Positions 36,157-44,602 of a stretch of DNA of 64,000 nt are shown here, one piece after another. Made by a program: the position numbers and the translations under genes. Source of the DNA: a bacterium (GTDB lineage Bacteria; Cyanobacteriota; Vampirovibrionia; Gastranaerophilales; Gastranaerophilaceae); NCBI GenBank assembly GCA_017559905.1, contig JAFYQF010000025.1, positions 1 through 64,000 of the forward strand, given 5' to 3'. Below the pieces are notes generated by a model, which had not been told where the DNA came from, did not search any database, and saw only the letters and a program-made list of their open reading frames with translations. The first letter of the stretch is position 1. Each line of letters starts with the position of its first letter.

Positions 36157-38071
36157 CTTTTTCCTCACTTGTTTTTTTAGTTTTTGTTCTCTTTGAAGTA
36201 CCTCTATTTGGTCTTTTTGCCTTTTTAGGAGTTTCTTCTGCTTGAACAGGTTCAACTTCAACAGGTTTCGCTTGTTCAACCGCAACTGGAGTTTCCTCTG
36301 TTGTAGACTCTTTTTCTGCTAAAGCCTGATTTTCAGCTTCTATTTTCTTATTACGTTTTCCTCTAACTTTTTTAGTCTTTTTAGTAGTTTTCTCAACTTT
36401 TGCTGCCTCTTGTGCCACTGGTTGAACAAGTTCTACTTTTTCTACTTCAACTGCTTTTGGCTCAATTACAGGCTTAATTTCTTCCAATGGCTTGATAACA
36501 GTTTCAGCGGTTGGAATCTCTTGTTTTTCCTTTATTTCCTGTTGAATTTCAACGTTAACATCACGTTCTTCACGATTAAATTTTTTATTACGCCTATTGT
36601 TACGTTGTTTTTTGTTGTTTTCACGTTTTTCAACTTCTTGAACTGCATTTTGCGCAGGATTTTCAACTTCAATCGCAACTGGTTGAACTGTTTCAACTAC
36701 ATCTACAGGAAGTTGATTTTGTTGTTGATTATTTTTGTTTTTATTATTGTTAGCATTCTTTTTAAAGTTGTTTACAGGGAGTTTCAATTTTGCAGCTTTA
36801 GCTCTATATTCGCCCTCTGCTGTAGGTGTAGCAAAATTAAAGTCAACCATTGAATATCCACTACCTTGACAGTGAGGACAACGTTTTGTGAATATTTCTG
36901 ATAAACTTTGACCTTGTCTGTGACGGGTTAACTCAACCAAACCTAAATCTGACAATTGACCAACTTGAGGTTTTGCCTTATCAGGCTCAAGTGCAATTTC
37001 CAACTCTTCCATAATAGCCAACTTATCAGCTCTTGATAACATATCAATAAAGTCAATGATAATCATACCGCCAATATTTCTCAAACGTAGTTGACGAGCG
37101 ATTTCGTGAACTGCCTCTATATTTGTTTTCAAAATGGTTTCATCCTGCGTAGCAGAACTAATAAACTTACCACTGTTTACATCAATTACAGTCAACGCTT
37201 CGGTTTGTTGGATAAACAAATACCCACCTGATGGCATATTAACTTTGATATTTAAAGCAGCTTTAATCTCTTTGTGAATATCCATCGCAACCAAAAGTGG
37301 TTCTGTACCTTTATAAAGAGTAACTTCAATATTTTTACTCATGTGCCAGTTTTGCAAAATATTTTGCACACGATTCATTGCAAAAGCGGTGTCAACGATA
37401 ATTTCTTTTGTATCTTCAGTACAAGCTTCACGAATAACTCTATACAACAAATCTTGATCCCTATAAACAAGATTTGGAGGAGTCATTGTTTCAGCCGCTG
37501 TAATTATGTTATTCCATTTTTCTAATAAGATTTCCAAATCTTCTTGGATATCAGCTTCAGATTGACCTTCAGCTTCTGTTCTAATAATTACACCTACACC
37601 TACTGGCTTGATTAAATTCATAATAGCTTTTAATCTAGCTCTTTCTTTAGAGTTTTCAATTTTTTTAGAAACGCTAACGCCTGGTTCATTTGGCATCAAC
37701 ACCAAAAATCTACCAGGAAGACTAATTTCTGTTGTAACTCTTGGACCTTTATGTCCAGTAGGTTCTTTTACAACTTGAACAATTAATTTTTGTTTTGGAG
37801 AAAGTTTTTCTTTCAAACTACCTTTGCCCATAACATCTTGAGCGTGTAAAAAGCCCATTTTGTCAGTACCCACGTTAACAAACGCAGCATCAATACTTGG
37901 CAAAATATTATCAACAGTAGCTAAATAAACATCTCCCAAAAGGACTTCGCCTCTGTGAATAAAGAAATCTGTAACTTTTTTACCTTCTAAAACTGCAGCA
38001 ATATTGTCACGCTCCGCTATAACAATTTTTTTAGGTGCAGCCTGATTTACATTGTTGTTTTTGTAGCTCAT
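36146..38071 (-). CDS. rng: Ribonuclease E/G family endoribonuclease
   Basis: 641 aa. Endoribonuclease for rRNA maturation and mRNA decay. An S1 domain comes first (RGEVLLGDVYLATVDNILPS, then AAFVNVG). The catalytic DNase I-like domain shows the two magnesium-binding Asp motifs (TVIDVNSGKF; IIIDFIDM). The zinc-link CPHCQGSGYS follows near residue 405. After about residue 430 the tail is low-complexity, rich in Lys, Asn, Gln and Glu/Pro/Val repeats, and could tether partners as in RNase E. PNPase and RicT are also encoded in this window. The gene follows the B12/radical-SAM gene by 20 nt, an arrangement I recall from other bacteria. Confidence 0.93.
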   Translation of the reverse strand: MSYKNNNVNQAAPKKIVIAERDNIAAVLEGKKVTDFFIHRGEVLLGDVYLATVDNILPSIDAAFVNVGTDKMGFLHAQDVMGKGSLKEKLSPKQKLIVQVVKEPTGHKGPRVTTEISLPGRFLVLMPNEPGVSVSKKIENSKERARLKAIMNLIKPVGVGVIIRTEAEGQSEADIQEDLEILLEKWNNIITAAETMTPPNLVYRDQDLLYRVIREACTEDTKEIIVDTAFAMNRVQNILQNWHMSKNIEVTLYKGTEPLLVAMDIHKEIKAALNIKVNMPSGGYLFIQQTEALTVIDVNSGKFISSATQDETILKTNIEAVHEIARQLRLRNIGGMIIIDFIDMLSRADKLAIMEELEIALEPDKAKPQVGQLSDLGLVELTRHRQGQSLSEIFTKRCPHCQGSGYSMVDFNFATPTAEGEYRAKAAKLKLPVNNFKKNANNNKNKNNQQQNQLPVDVVETVQPVAIEVENPAQNAVQEVEKRENNKKQRNNRRNKKFNREERDVNVEIQQEIKEKQEIPTAETVIKPLEEIKPVIEPKAVEVEKVELVQPVAQEAAKVEKTTKKTKKVRGKRNKKIEAENQALAEKESTTEETPVAVEQAKPVEVEPVQAEETPKKAKRPNRGTSKRTKTKKTSEEKVEE

Positions 38072-38091
38072 AAAAAATCCTTTGTTTAAAC

Positions 38092-40641
38092 CTATAACTC
38101 TTTGTCGTTTTCGTCAAAGAACCTCGTTCTTGTTATGTCGAATTTGACATCGGGTGCAATCAGTTCCATCAATGTATCCGCTCTCAAAGACGGTATACCA
38201 CCCTCAAGGTTCTGACCGGTTTTTAAAACTATGAACAGACTATCCTCTGAAAATCTATATGATTTTATTGCTTGTTTAAAGTCTGTTTTTTTAATTAAAC
38301 CTTTTTTGTTTTTCTTCTCGATAACAATTTCTTCAGAAGATAAAACTCTGTTTGTATTATACTTCAATTCTTCAAAATCGTAAAGTGCAGAGTTAAAAAT
38401 TTTAACCTCATATTCTGCCCAGCATACAGTTGTATCAATTGATTTTGCTGATTTATCAATTTTTACAATACTTATTATTTCACATCCTTGTGGTACAACT
38501 TTTTCCAACTTAAGTTGGAGATTTTGCGGAGTCAAATCGTCATAAGCATCTATATCAACAAACTCGCATTTACTTTGCGCAAACAAAGGTAATGCAACTC
38601 CCATTGAAACTTTCATAGTAGGGTTAAAACCTTGAGAAAACGCTATATTAACTCCACTTCTAGAAAGTGCTTTCAAAAACGTATTTTGCCAATCTAAATG
38701 AGAAAAGTATCTCAAAATACCAGTTTTTGTAAGTTTAATTCTGTATTTAAAAACTTCTCTTTTATCTGTTTCTCTTGTGTGTGGGTCTACCGCTTCAAAT
38801 TTTAAATTTTGAGCAACTTCAGAAGCCTTGTAAGGTTTTGCCAAAACTTTATGAGTTTTTAAATTTTTACAAACACCACAATTTACACAGCTTTTCTCAC
38901 AAGTCGGAACAATATGAGAGATTTCGGAAACAGAATCTTTGTTATAATCAATTGATAAGGCTGTTTTATATTCTTTCTCAAACCACTCTTTATCAACACC
39001 GATATTGATAAAATCCCACGGTAATGGTTTTTCAGTATCATAAACTTTTTCAGCTAATTCTTGTAGGGAAATACCACATTCTTTAGCGGTATCATGCCAG
39101 ATATCTTTATTGAAATATTCACCCCAAGCATCGAGATAGCAACCTTTTTTATAAAGCGCTTCTATATACTTGCAAAGGCTATCATCACCACGAGTTAGGG
39201 CAGCCTCAATTCGTGAAACGTATTTTTCATGATAATTTACTTTTACACCTTTTAAATGCGCAATTTTTTCTTTCAAATAATTGATATGCTCTGTCACTTT
39301 GTCTAAATTCATCTGACCGTGCCATTGGAATGGCGTGAACGGTTTTGGAACAAAGATAGAAAGAGTACACGTAATATCAAGCCCGTGAGTTAAGCCTTTT
39401 TCTTTCTTCAACATTCTCGCACGATATTTAATTCTATGGAGAAGTTCCGCCATTTCTTCCATATCGGCAAGCGTTTCTGTAGGAAGCCCACAAATAAAGT
39501 AAAATTTAACTTTTGACCAACCATTTTCATACAACGTTAATACTGCATTAAAAATTTGTTCATCAGTAATATTCTTCTTAATTACATCTCTTAATCTTTG
39601 CGAACCAGCTTCAGGCGCTAATGTCATAGTTGACTTTCTTACACTTTGAACCAAATTCGCTAGCTCTAAATTAAACCCATCTATACGTTGACTTGGTAGA
39701 GATACTGAAACTTTTTTCTCATTAAAATCAACTGCCAACTCTTTGATAACTTCATTTATATTAGAATAATCATTTGACGACAATGACAAAAGCGAATACT
39801 CATCATATCCAGTGTTTTTCACTAATTCTTTCGCTATTTTTATAATATCTTCTGCACTACGTTCTCTAATAGGCAAATTTACGTGCCCTGGTTGACAAAA
39901 ACGACACATTCTGCCACACCCACGTCTAATTTCAACAATTGCTCTATCATGAACTGAAGAAGAAAATGGTATAGGATAAGCTTTCAGAGCTGTTTCGTAT
40001 TTTAATTCAGCAATTCTTTTAACAACATCTCCACCAACAGACTTTGACCAACGTCCAGAATTTTCACCCTCACACAAGGCTTCTATCCTTTTTTGTCTTG
40101 GCAAACCTTTTGTTTTTTCTATAATTTCACAAATTTCAACAATACTATCTTCGCCATCACCAATAACAAAAACATCTACAAAATCCGCTAACGGTAATGG
40201 GTTATATGCACAAGGACCACCAGCAATGATTATAGGGTCATTTTCATTTCTATCAGAGTTTTTGTAAGGAATACCTGCCATATCAAGCATTTTTAGAACA
40301 GTTGGATAAGATAATTCATATTGCAATGAAAATCCTACAATATCAAAATCTTTAATAGGCCTTTTGCTTTCCAAAGCATACAAAGGTACAGGTTTAAAAT
40401 CACCCTCTGGCGCATAAACTCTATCTGCCATATAATCTGCTTGCTTGTTTACTTGTTCATACAAAACTCTTAAGCCTAAATTGCTAATCCCGATTTCATA
40501 TTTATCAGGAAACGCAAAAGCAAATCTAACTTTTGCACTATCAAAATCTTTATTGTATGACAAAAACTCACCGCCTACATACTGATAAGGTTTTGTACAG
40601 TTATATAGGCTTTCATGGTATTCTCTAAAAAAACAATTCAT
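38092..40641 (-). CDS. B12-binding radical SAM protein fused to a DUF2344 domain
   Basis: 849 aa. The N-terminal part resembles B12-binding domains (residues up to about 190). The radical SAM core follows with RRGCGRMCRFCQPGH (C-x3-C-x2-C, near residue 240) and MTLAPEAGSQRLRDVI. A four-cysteine motif (CEKSCVNCGVC) lies near residue 590. The C-terminal DUF2344-type domain starts at about 630 (YRIKLTKTGILRYFSHLDW). This fusion corresponds to the TIGR03960-TIGR03936 pair and commonly stands next to RNase E/G. Its substrate is unknown, probably an RNA or ribosome-related methyl or methylthio transfer. AGGAAG precedes ATG. Confidence 0.9.
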   Translation of the reverse strand: MNCFFREYHESLYNCTKPYQYVGGEFLSYNKDFDSAKVRFAFAFPDKYEIGISNLGLRVLYEQVNKQADYMADRVYAPEGDFKPVPLYALESKRPIKDFDIVGFSLQYELSYPTVLKMLDMAGIPYKNSDRNENDPIIIAGGPCAYNPLPLADFVDVFVIGDGEDSIVEICEIIEKTKGLPRQKRIEALCEGENSGRWSKSVGGDVVKRIAELKYETALKAYPIPFSSSVHDRAIVEIRRGCGRMCRFCQPGHVNLPIRERSAEDIIKIAKELVKNTGYDEYSLLSLSSNDYSNINEVIKELAVDFNEKKVSVSLPSQRIDGFNLELANLVQSVRKSTMTLAPEAGSQRLRDVIKKNITDEQIFNAVLTLYENGWSKVKFYFICGLPTETLADMEEMAELLHRIKYRARMLKKEKGLTHGLDITCTLSIFVPKPFTPFQWHGQMNLDKVTEHINYLKEKIAHLKGVKVNYHEKYVSRIEAALTRGDDSLCKYIEALYKKGCYLDAWGEYFNKDIWHDTAKECGISLQELAEKVYDTEKPLPWDFINIGVDKEWFEKEYKTALSIDYNKDSVSEISHIVPTCEKSCVNCGVCKNLKTHKVLAKPYKASEVAQNLKFEAVDPHTRETDKREVFKYRIKLTKTGILRYFSHLDWQNTFLKALSRSGVNIAFSQGFNPTMKVSMGVALPLFAQSKCEFVDIDAYDDLTPQNLQLKLEKVVPQGCEIISIVKIDKSAKSIDTTVCWAEYEVKIFNSALYDFEELKYNTNRVLSSEEIVIEKKNKKGLIKKTDFKQAIKSYRFSEDSLFIVLKTGQNLEGGIPSLRADTLMELIAPDVKFDITRTRFFDENDKEL

Positions 40642-40695
40642 ATTAATTCTTCCTAACTAAAACTTCGGCATCTATATTTTTTTGAGATTTTACAT

Positions 40696-41040
40696 TTATG
40701 CTAATCCTTCTGGAAAATACTTTTCAATCTCAATAATCTTACCATCAAGGGTATTTTCTTCAAACGATTTTAAAAACTTAAACAAATCATCGTTAGGTAC
40801 ATCATAATTATACAAAACAACTTCTCCGTCAAGTTCTCGCATTACCCTAACTATGTAGTGACAAGTTTTTGAATATTTTACTAAACTTTCAGCATTAAAC
40901 TTGTTTCCATTACTGTCTTTGAGTAATTTTACGTAATTGAACCCAGCATAAAATTTCACTCTTTCATTGTTAACAGGTGGCAACTCGCTATTATGCCTAG
41001 AAAATATATTGATAACCTTTTTGTTTATATCATCACTCAT
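40696..41040 (-). CDS. 114-aa hypothetical protein
   Basis: A soluble alpha/beta-looking protein (MSDDINKKVINIFSRHNSELPP..., then HYIVRVMRELDGEVVLYNY, then DDLFKFLKSFEENTLDGKIIEIE). No motif or signal peptide is recognised. The ATG has no ribosome-binding site; TAAAAT lies 6 nt before it on the minus strand, so the mRNA may be leaderless. The distance from the B12/radical-SAM gene is 54 nt. Function unknown. Confidence 0.65.
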   Translation of the reverse strand: MSDDINKKVINIFSRHNSELPPVNNERVKFYAGFNYVKLLKDSNGNKFNAESLVKYSKTCHYIVRVMRELDGEVVLYNYDVPNDDLFKFLKSFEENTLDGKIIEIEKYFPEGLA

Positions 41041-41091
41041 AGGCGTATTTTATAATCTTTTTGACGGGCATGGCTAATATGTTAAGGAAAA

Positions 41092-41388
41092 TTAATTATC
41101 TTTATTTTGTTCAATATATTCAATAATATCCAATGCCAACTGTCTTTGAATTTCAACAGGCGCATGTTTTAAGTATTCCATAGCGTGTGAAACTCTAATA
41201 TTTTTGTCATACCATCTGCGCATAATGTAGTTATATTGTTCATCTAAAGACATTTCAAAATCCAAATCTTTTAACTTATCAATTACATAATCTGCACAAA
41301 CCGTTTGTAAATTTTCATCAGCAGTTTCCCACAATGAAACAGCTCTACTCATTGTAACATCTACATCATACCAACGTTTAAAATTCAT
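41092..41388 (-). CDS. 98-aa protein with an internal repeat (RWYD repeats)
   Basis: Two similar helical repeats make up the whole protein: RWYDVDVTMSRAVSLWETA then ENLQTVCADYVIDKL, and RRWYDKNIRVSHAMEYLKHA then VEIQRQLALDIIEYI. The shared pattern is RWYD-x5-S-x-A-x3-L-x2-A-x3-Q-x3-A-x2-I-I. GGAGAG precedes ATG. No family was recognised. The layout suggests a small helical adaptor. Conserved Trp-Tyr-Asp at each repeat start may bind a peptide or nucleotide. Confidence 0.7.
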   Translation of the reverse strand: MNFKRWYDVDVTMSRAVSLWETADENLQTVCADYVIDKLKDLDFEMSLDEQYNYIMRRWYDKNIRVSHAMEYLKHAPVEIQRQLALDIIEYIEQNKDN

Positions 41389-41461
41389 ATAAATCTCTCC
41401 TAAATCTTATTTGCAATTCCTGTAATTTATATTATCATGAAATAAGTAAATTTATTATAGT

Positions 41462-41490
41462 ATGACAAAGTTCTATACGTGTAGTATAAT
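41462..41490 (+). promoter_or_regulatory. Promoter 7 nt before the ATG at 41498 (leaderless)
   Basis: ATGACA (41462-41467) and a perfect TATAAT (41485-41490) are 17 bp apart. Seven nucleotides then separate the -10 box from ATG, leaving no room for a ribosome-binding site. Confidence 0.65.
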
Positions 41491-41497
41491 ATAAAGT

Positions 41498-42646
41498 ATG
41501 AAGAAGTTAGTGGCTACATTTTTAATAGGTTCAATTTTTTTGAGCACCCCTGTTTTTGCAACGCCAACTTTTGAAGGGCATGCAGAGTACAGTGAGCATT
41601 ATCAACAAATGCAACAGGATTTGTTCACAGGAGAGATTGAACACCTTGAACGCAAAGACATTATCCACATGACAGTGTCACAAGTTCTTGACGGAAGCAT
41701 CAATATGGAAGGCGATGAATTCTTTGCGGAAGTTACTAACGAAGTCTATGGTGATTCTGGAGTTATAATTCCAAAAGGAACACTTGCACACGGTAGAATT
41801 TCGCAAACAGGCGAACCTGGCAAGATGGGTAAATCAGCTTGGCTTGAATTAGATTTTGATTATTTAGTTACACCTGACGGGAGAGAAATTCCTATAGAAG
41901 GGAAAATGTCAACAAAATTAAACCCCGTAACTGAAACCTCAAAAATCATTGCCCAAGATATTGGGTACACTCTAACAGGCGGAGCTGTCGGCGGTTTTAT
42001 TGCTCTAAACTGGTTGGGGTTAGAAACAGCAATTGCATCTCAAGGTTACACAATTGCTGGCGGAGCTGCTGTTGGTGGCGCAATAGGGCTTGGTATGGCT
42101 TTAATGAGAAAAGGTAATGAAGTCCTTATAGCACCAGGGGATGAAATCAGGGTAAAAATCAATACAACAGTACCACTCCCTGTTTACAAAGATACCGCTT
42201 TACAGCAACACGAAATCAGTTATCCTGGACTTGATATCAATATTAGCAACATCAGGCATGAAGAAGATCCGTTTGGAGAATTGAATACAATTACCCTAAC
42301 CGTAATGATATCAAACCTTTCAGACAAAAATTTTTCAGGGCTTGATATGGCGCTTATTAATGATTATAATAAAACTTTCAGACCATCAATTTTTGGTGAT
42401 ACAAAGTTGATGTTCAAGCATATAAACTCTGGAGATAAAATGGTTGGTAATATCTCCTTTTCGGTCGATAACATTAATCGCAGTTTTTGGTTAGCATTTT
42501 TCGACAAAAGAAGTGGAAAACCACTTGCTAAAATTTCAATTGATAATGCTTATAGAAAACTCCCCGAAAGAACAAAAAAACAAAACCTAAAAAAGCACAA
42601 AAAAACAAAATATGTAAAAGAACCAGATGTTCTTGACGATATTTAA
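41498..42646 (+). CDS. Exported protein with glycine-zipper segment
   Basis: 382 aa with a signal peptide (MKKLVATFLIGSIFLSTPVFA). A beta-rich domain (about 45-145) contains IPKGTLAHGRISQTGEPGKM, resembling segments of VirB10/TrbI-like or copper-resistance proteins. A glycine-rich hydrophobic stretch follows (GGAVGGFIALNWLG; TIAGGAAVGGAIGLGMALM, about 155-205). A C-terminal domain (DINISNIRHEEDPFGELNTI, then NKNFSGLDMALIN) and a basic tail end the protein. The glycine zipper suggests membrane or outer-membrane association. It has a predicted leaderless transcript. Not recognised beyond these features. Confidence 0.75.
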   Translation: MKKLVATFLIGSIFLSTPVFATPTFEGHAEYSEHYQQMQQDLFTGEIEHLERKDIIHMTVSQVLDGSINMEGDEFFAEVTNEVYGDSGVIIPKGTLAHGRISQTGEPGKMGKSAWLELDFDYLVTPDGREIPIEGKMSTKLNPVTETSKIIAQDIGYTLTGGAVGGFIALNWLGLETAIASQGYTIAGGAAVGGAIGLGMALMRKGNEVLIAPGDEIRVKINTTVPLPVYKDTALQQHEISYPGLDINISNIRHEEDPFGELNTITLTVMISNLSDKNFSGLDMALINDYNKTFRPSIFGDTKLMFKHINSGDKMVGNISFSVDNINRSFWLAFFDKRSGKPLAKISIDNAYRKLPERTKKQNLKKHKKTKYVKEPDVLDDI

Positions 42647-42656
42647 AAATCAGTGC

Positions 42657-42684
42657 TTGTAATATAATTATTTTATGTTACAAT
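42657..42684 (+). promoter_or_regulatory. Promoter and candidate self-operator of the BlaI-type gene
   Basis: TTGTAA (42657-42662) and an extended -10 (TGTTACAAT, with TACAAT at 42679-42684) are 16 bp apart. The inverted repeat TTAC-N7-GTAA overlaps the -10 box and could be the repressor's own operator (BlaI-type operators contain TACA/TGTA). The operator reading is tentative. Confidence 0.45.
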
Positions 42685-42724
42685 GTTAGTAATTAATTTT
42701 AGTTAGAAGGAATGTGAGGAAAAA

Positions 42725-43066
42725 ATGGCTTGCGGCAAACTGGAAATTGATATATTAAATACAATTTGGAATCTTACCGCTGAATGTGAAGAACGTGATA
42801 TTTCAATTCAAGATGTAGTAGATGAATTAGCATCTAACGGTATCGAAAGAGCTTACACAACAATAAAAACAGTTATGGACAGATTAACTGTAAAGAGTAT
42901 TCTTGTGAGATACAAAGTTGGTAAAAAATTCTTCTACAGAGCAGCTATGAACAAACGTGAAATGGCTATGGATGCTCTTAACACTGTAGCTGAACAATTC
43001 TTTGATAAAAATTACACTTCTATGATGAAGTTTATCGAAAAAGAATGCAGTGAGCTTTTTGTATAA
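42725..43066 (+). CDS. BlaI/MecI/CopY-family transcriptional repressor
   Basis: 113 aa. The winged-helix domain (KLEIDILNTIWNLTAECEERDISIQDVVDEL, cut as LEIDILNTIW then ISIQDVVDEL, with AYTTIKTVMDRLTVKSIL as recognition region and FYRA wing) matches the BlaI/MecI family. The C-terminal dimerisation part is short. No BlaR/MecR sensor protease or beta-lactamase is nearby, so it probably controls something else, perhaps the next two genes. GAGG lies 8 nt before ATG. Confidence 0.88.
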   Translation: MACGKLEIDILNTIWNLTAECEERDISIQDVVDELASNGIERAYTTIKTVMDRLTVKSILVRYKVGKKFFYRAAMNKREMAMDALNTVAEQFFDKNYTSMMKFIEKECSELFV

Positions 43067-43434
43067 TGCAACAAAATTTTGAAGAAAGACGTTTAGCTTC
43101 GGAATTAGTAAAAAAGACTTTACTTGGATACATTCCAGCACGAGAAGCATTATTGAAATTTCCGCCTGATACCAAAGATAAAAGCGTACAGGCGGCTTTT
43201 CACGCATTAGTGCATTTTGAAGCCGATGAAGACTTGAGAAAAAGAGATTTGTTATACAAAGAAGAACAGGATGAATATCTTGAAACGATTTCACAAATAC
43301 TTGAAACGGGAGAAGATTTACCTAATAATATTATAAAAAATTACGAAATATATTACAAGGAAGCAAATCTTCCTCACGCAGATAACGCAAGAGGAAATTT
43401 AAATAGATTTTTCAGATATTTAAATTTAGACTAA
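43066..43434 (+). CDS. 122-aa hypothetical protein coupled to the repressor
   Basis: The start codon overlaps the repressor stop (TAATG), so translation is coupled. The protein is soluble and largely helical (RRLASELVKKTLLGYIPAREALLKF; QAAFHALVHFEADEDLRKRD; QDEYLETISQILETGEDLP). It is acidic overall, without cysteines, signal peptide or known motif. The coupling suggests it acts with the BlaI-type protein, or is a target of the same control. Function unknown. Confidence 0.78.
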   Translation: MQQNFEERRLASELVKKTLLGYIPAREALLKFPPDTKDKSVQAAFHALVHFEADEDLRKRDLLYKEEQDEYLETISQILETGEDLPNNIIKNYEIYYKEANLPHADNARGNLNRFFRYLNLD

Positions 43435-43444
43435 AGGAGAAGAT

Positions 43445-44503
43445 ATGAAGAAAATTATTGCAACATTAGGGGTATTAACACTATGCGCAACTTCAGCATT
43501 TGCTTTTTCAAAAAAAAGCTTAAACACTGAATTTGTTCTTGTTCCAACAATGAAATCTGAAACAACTCAACAAAACAGAGCTTGGGTTGGCACATTTCAA
43601 CTAGCTTGGAATGATTTCCAAAATTACATAATCAAAAAACCTGTCAAATTTGTTGGCGACGAAAGAAACAATACAGTTAAAGATTTGAACAAACAATCTT
43701 TCAACGAAAAAATGTTAAGTGCTAACTCTTATTACAAAACTTTTGGCGCAATATCTCCAAAACTTAAACTAGATATTGAAACAGGTATTAAAAAGAAATT
43801 CAACGAAACTAGCGACATTCTTGATATGCTTGATTGGACACCTGACTACAACAAGTACCTTGTTTACACAATGTTGAAAAAAGATTTTCAATTCGAAAAT
43901 CCATTCGACAAACTTGACGAAGGAAGATTCGGAAAATTCCAACCTAGAGTTCAATATTTTGGTATCAATGGAGAATCTGACCCAGTTCTTCGTAACAACG
44001 TGAAAGTTCTTTTCTATTATGACGAAAACGATTACGCAGTTGAGTTAAAAACAAAAGGAAAAGATGTTGTTTATTTATACAAAACATCTAAAGACAAAAA
44101 CTTCGAAAAGCTATACCGTGAAATGCAACTTAAAACAAAAGCTTACGTAGACACTAAAGAATTTGGCAAAAAAGATGAACTTAAAGTTCCTGACATCAAT
44201 TTGTACAAATTACAAGATTATCCTGAATTAACAAACAAACAAATCAAAGGTAAAAGCATGTACATTTCAAATGCAATGCAAACCATTGATTTTAAAATGA
44301 ACAATGAAGGCGTTAAACTAAAAAGTGAAGCAATTATTGCCACAATGAGATGTTCACTTGAACCTGAAGACACTACAAAACCTCGTTATTTCTACTTCGA
44401 TGATACATTCGTTTTATTCCTACAAGAAACAGGTAAAAAACAACCTTACATGGCATTAAGAGTGTACGATTTAGATTTAATCAACAAAACTGCTAAAAAA
44501 TAA
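43445..44503 (+). CDS. 352-aa exported hypothetical protein
   Basis: Signal peptide MKKIIATLGVLTLCATSAFA, then a mature domain. Its recognisable phrases are FVLVPTMKSETTQQNRAWVG, AWNDFQNYIIKKPVKFVG and a C-terminal YFYFDDTFVLFLQETGKKQP segment. The N-terminal part (LVPTMKS...WNDF...) and the last strand (F-x-DTFV-F) recall serpin-like patterns, but I cannot confirm that. aaggag precedes ATG, 10 nt after the previous stop, so it is in the repressor operon. Ends at a strong terminator. Confidence 0.75.
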   Translation: MKKIIATLGVLTLCATSAFAFSKKSLNTEFVLVPTMKSETTQQNRAWVGTFQLAWNDFQNYIIKKPVKFVGDERNNTVKDLNKQSFNEKMLSANSYYKTFGAISPKLKLDIETGIKKKFNETSDILDMLDWTPDYNKYLVYTMLKKDFQFENPFDKLDEGRFGKFQPRVQYFGINGESDPVLRNNVKVLFYYDENDYAVELKTKGKDVVYLYKTSKDKNFEKLYREMQLKTKAYVDTKEFGKKDELKVPDINLYKLQDYPELTNKQIKGKSMYISNAMQTIDFKMNNEGVKLKSEAIIATMRCSLEPEDTTKPRYFYFDDTFVLFLQETGKKQPYMALRVYDLDLINKTAKK

Positions 44504-44526
44504 AATCAACACATAATTTTACTAAC

Positions 44527-44562
44527 AAAAAGCGAACAATAAAAAATACTGTTCGCTTTTTT
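44527..44562 (+). terminator. Terminator of the BlaI-type operon
   Basis: AAAAAGCGAACA and TGTTCGCTTTTTT pair across an 11-nt loop, about 23 nt after the stop codon. Confidence 0.88.
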
Positions 44563-44567
44563 GTTGC

Positions 44568-44596
44568 TTTACAAAACAAAAAAACAATACTATAAT
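44568..44596 (+). promoter_or_regulatory. radA promoter, -10 box 6 nt before ATG (leaderless)
   Basis: TTTACA (44568-44573) and a perfect TATAAT (44591-44596) are 17 bp apart. The ATG begins 7 nt after the last base of the -10 box, the usual distance to a transcription start. No ribosome-binding site exists. Confidence 0.75.
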
Positions 44597-44602
44597 TCGA
44601 CT

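Noticed and set aside
36157-36285. Long N-terminal extension of the 111-aa protein
   Set aside because: It is the out-of-frame reading of the RNase E/G tail; the TTG at 36156 has a Shine-Dalgarno sequence and starts a proper signal peptide.
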